Shown: positions 45,609 to 45,698 of the stretch, in pieces | How positions within the stretch are numbered: the stretch's first letter is position 1 | How the letters are laid out: each line of letters begins with the position of its first letter | Virus record (IMG/VR): IMGVR_UViG_3300030328_002316 | Coordinates: 1 to 45,698 of that record | Direction: 5' to 3' (one strand) | Length of the DNA: 45,698 nucleotides | Source: a virus | Program-made: the position numbers and the translations under genes | Notes under the pieces: generated by a model | Seen by the model: the letters and a program-made list of their open reading frames with translations, nothing else | Database searches by the model: none | What the model was told of the DNA's origin: nothing

Positions 45609-45698
45609 ATTCCTCTTGCCATTTGGTAGGCTTTCTTTTGCGCTTCCATTCGTTTAATCGTATCCTCAATAACCGCTTTGCCTGTTTTGCGATAGACC
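45601..45698. repeat. 98-base terminal redundancy identical to 2-99
   Basis: Bases 45601-45698 equal bases 2-99. The repeat is most likely the overlap left when a circular or circularly permuted genome is assembled as a line, not a packaged direct terminal repeat, because it is within a gene. Confidence 0.85.

Noticed and set aside
1-45698. Integrase, excisionase or attachment site
   Set aside because: No recombinase motif was seen in any frame, and no tRNA-overlapping repeat is visible at tRNA-Pro.
45601-45698. Packaged direct terminal repeat
   Set aside because: It is only 98 bases, lies within a coding gene and is of the size of an assembler overlap; the TerL type also fits headful packaging.

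Overview
The window is the complete, probably circularly permuted genome of a tailed phage with a siphovirus-type tail, presented as a linear contig. The last 98 bases (45601-45698) repeat bases 2-99, and the head-morphogenesis gene that runs off the left edge finds its stop codon at 45599-45601, so the unique length is about 45.6 kb. The DNA is AT-rich, the coding is dense with many ATGA/TAATG overlaps, and the gene families (ERF annealing protein, RusA, YbcO-like nuclease, NinB-like protein, DUF2213 protease/scaffold, DUF1073-type portal, lambda-like tail module) point to a phage of a gammaproteobacterium, plausibly marine. I see no integrase and no CI-type repressor, so a lytic life style is the simplest reading. 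Host and genus are inference.

Layout. 1-6042 (minus): MuF-like protein and portal, preceded upstream by small middle genes (MazG-like hydrolase, HNH-like endonuclease next to a dUTPase remnant, RMF/CrpP-like peptide, HTH peptide). 6182-9238 (minus): recombination and ssDNA genes (RusA, SSB, HTH regulator-like, coiled-coil protein, ERF). 9378-12945 (plus): ANAxLI-type small protein, RHH repressor with tandem operators, replication initiator, DnaB-type helicase, YbcO-like and NinB-like proteins. 13052-15190 (plus): small accessory genes, one interrupted by an in-frame stop. 15262-17035 (plus): terminase. 17037-20621: first accessory cassette, read outward from one divergent promoter. 20686-25949 (plus): protease/scaffold, decoration protein, major capsid, SGNH hydrolase, two likely virion proteins. 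25983-30330: second accessory cassette, again divergent. 30355-32977 (plus): membrane proteins and the head-tail connector set. 32978-33802: no protein gene but a structured RNA region with tRNA-Pro(UGG) and a tRNA-like element. 33803-43314 (plus, except the tail chaperone at 34320-34922 on minus): tail tube, tape measure, minor tail proteins, NlpC/P60, tail-tip J-like protein, beta-helix tailspike. 43311-45208 (minus): lysis cassette with several very small genes. 45302-45583 (plus): orphan small gene.

Regulation visible in the sequence. Early units have -35/-10 promoters, often as compact divergent pairs whose -35 or -10 elements overlap (18201-18250, 29141-29191, 45219-45267). Packaging and structural units instead share an extended -10 motif TGN-TAYAAT with no evident -35, 30-43 bases before the first start codon (eight sites). 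At two of these, the capsid and portal operons, the promoter abuts an intrinsic terminator whose T-run touches the ATG, so upstream transcripts should stop while transcripts starting there begin inside the 5' arm and escape.

The most unusual items are that promoter-in-terminator design, the structured RNA/tRNA locus at 33.0-33.7 kb with a 10-base anti-16S (super Shine-Dalgarno) match and no start codon, the tail-assembly chaperone on the opposite strand from its tail operon, and the portal/MuF pair detached and inverted relative to terminase and capsid.
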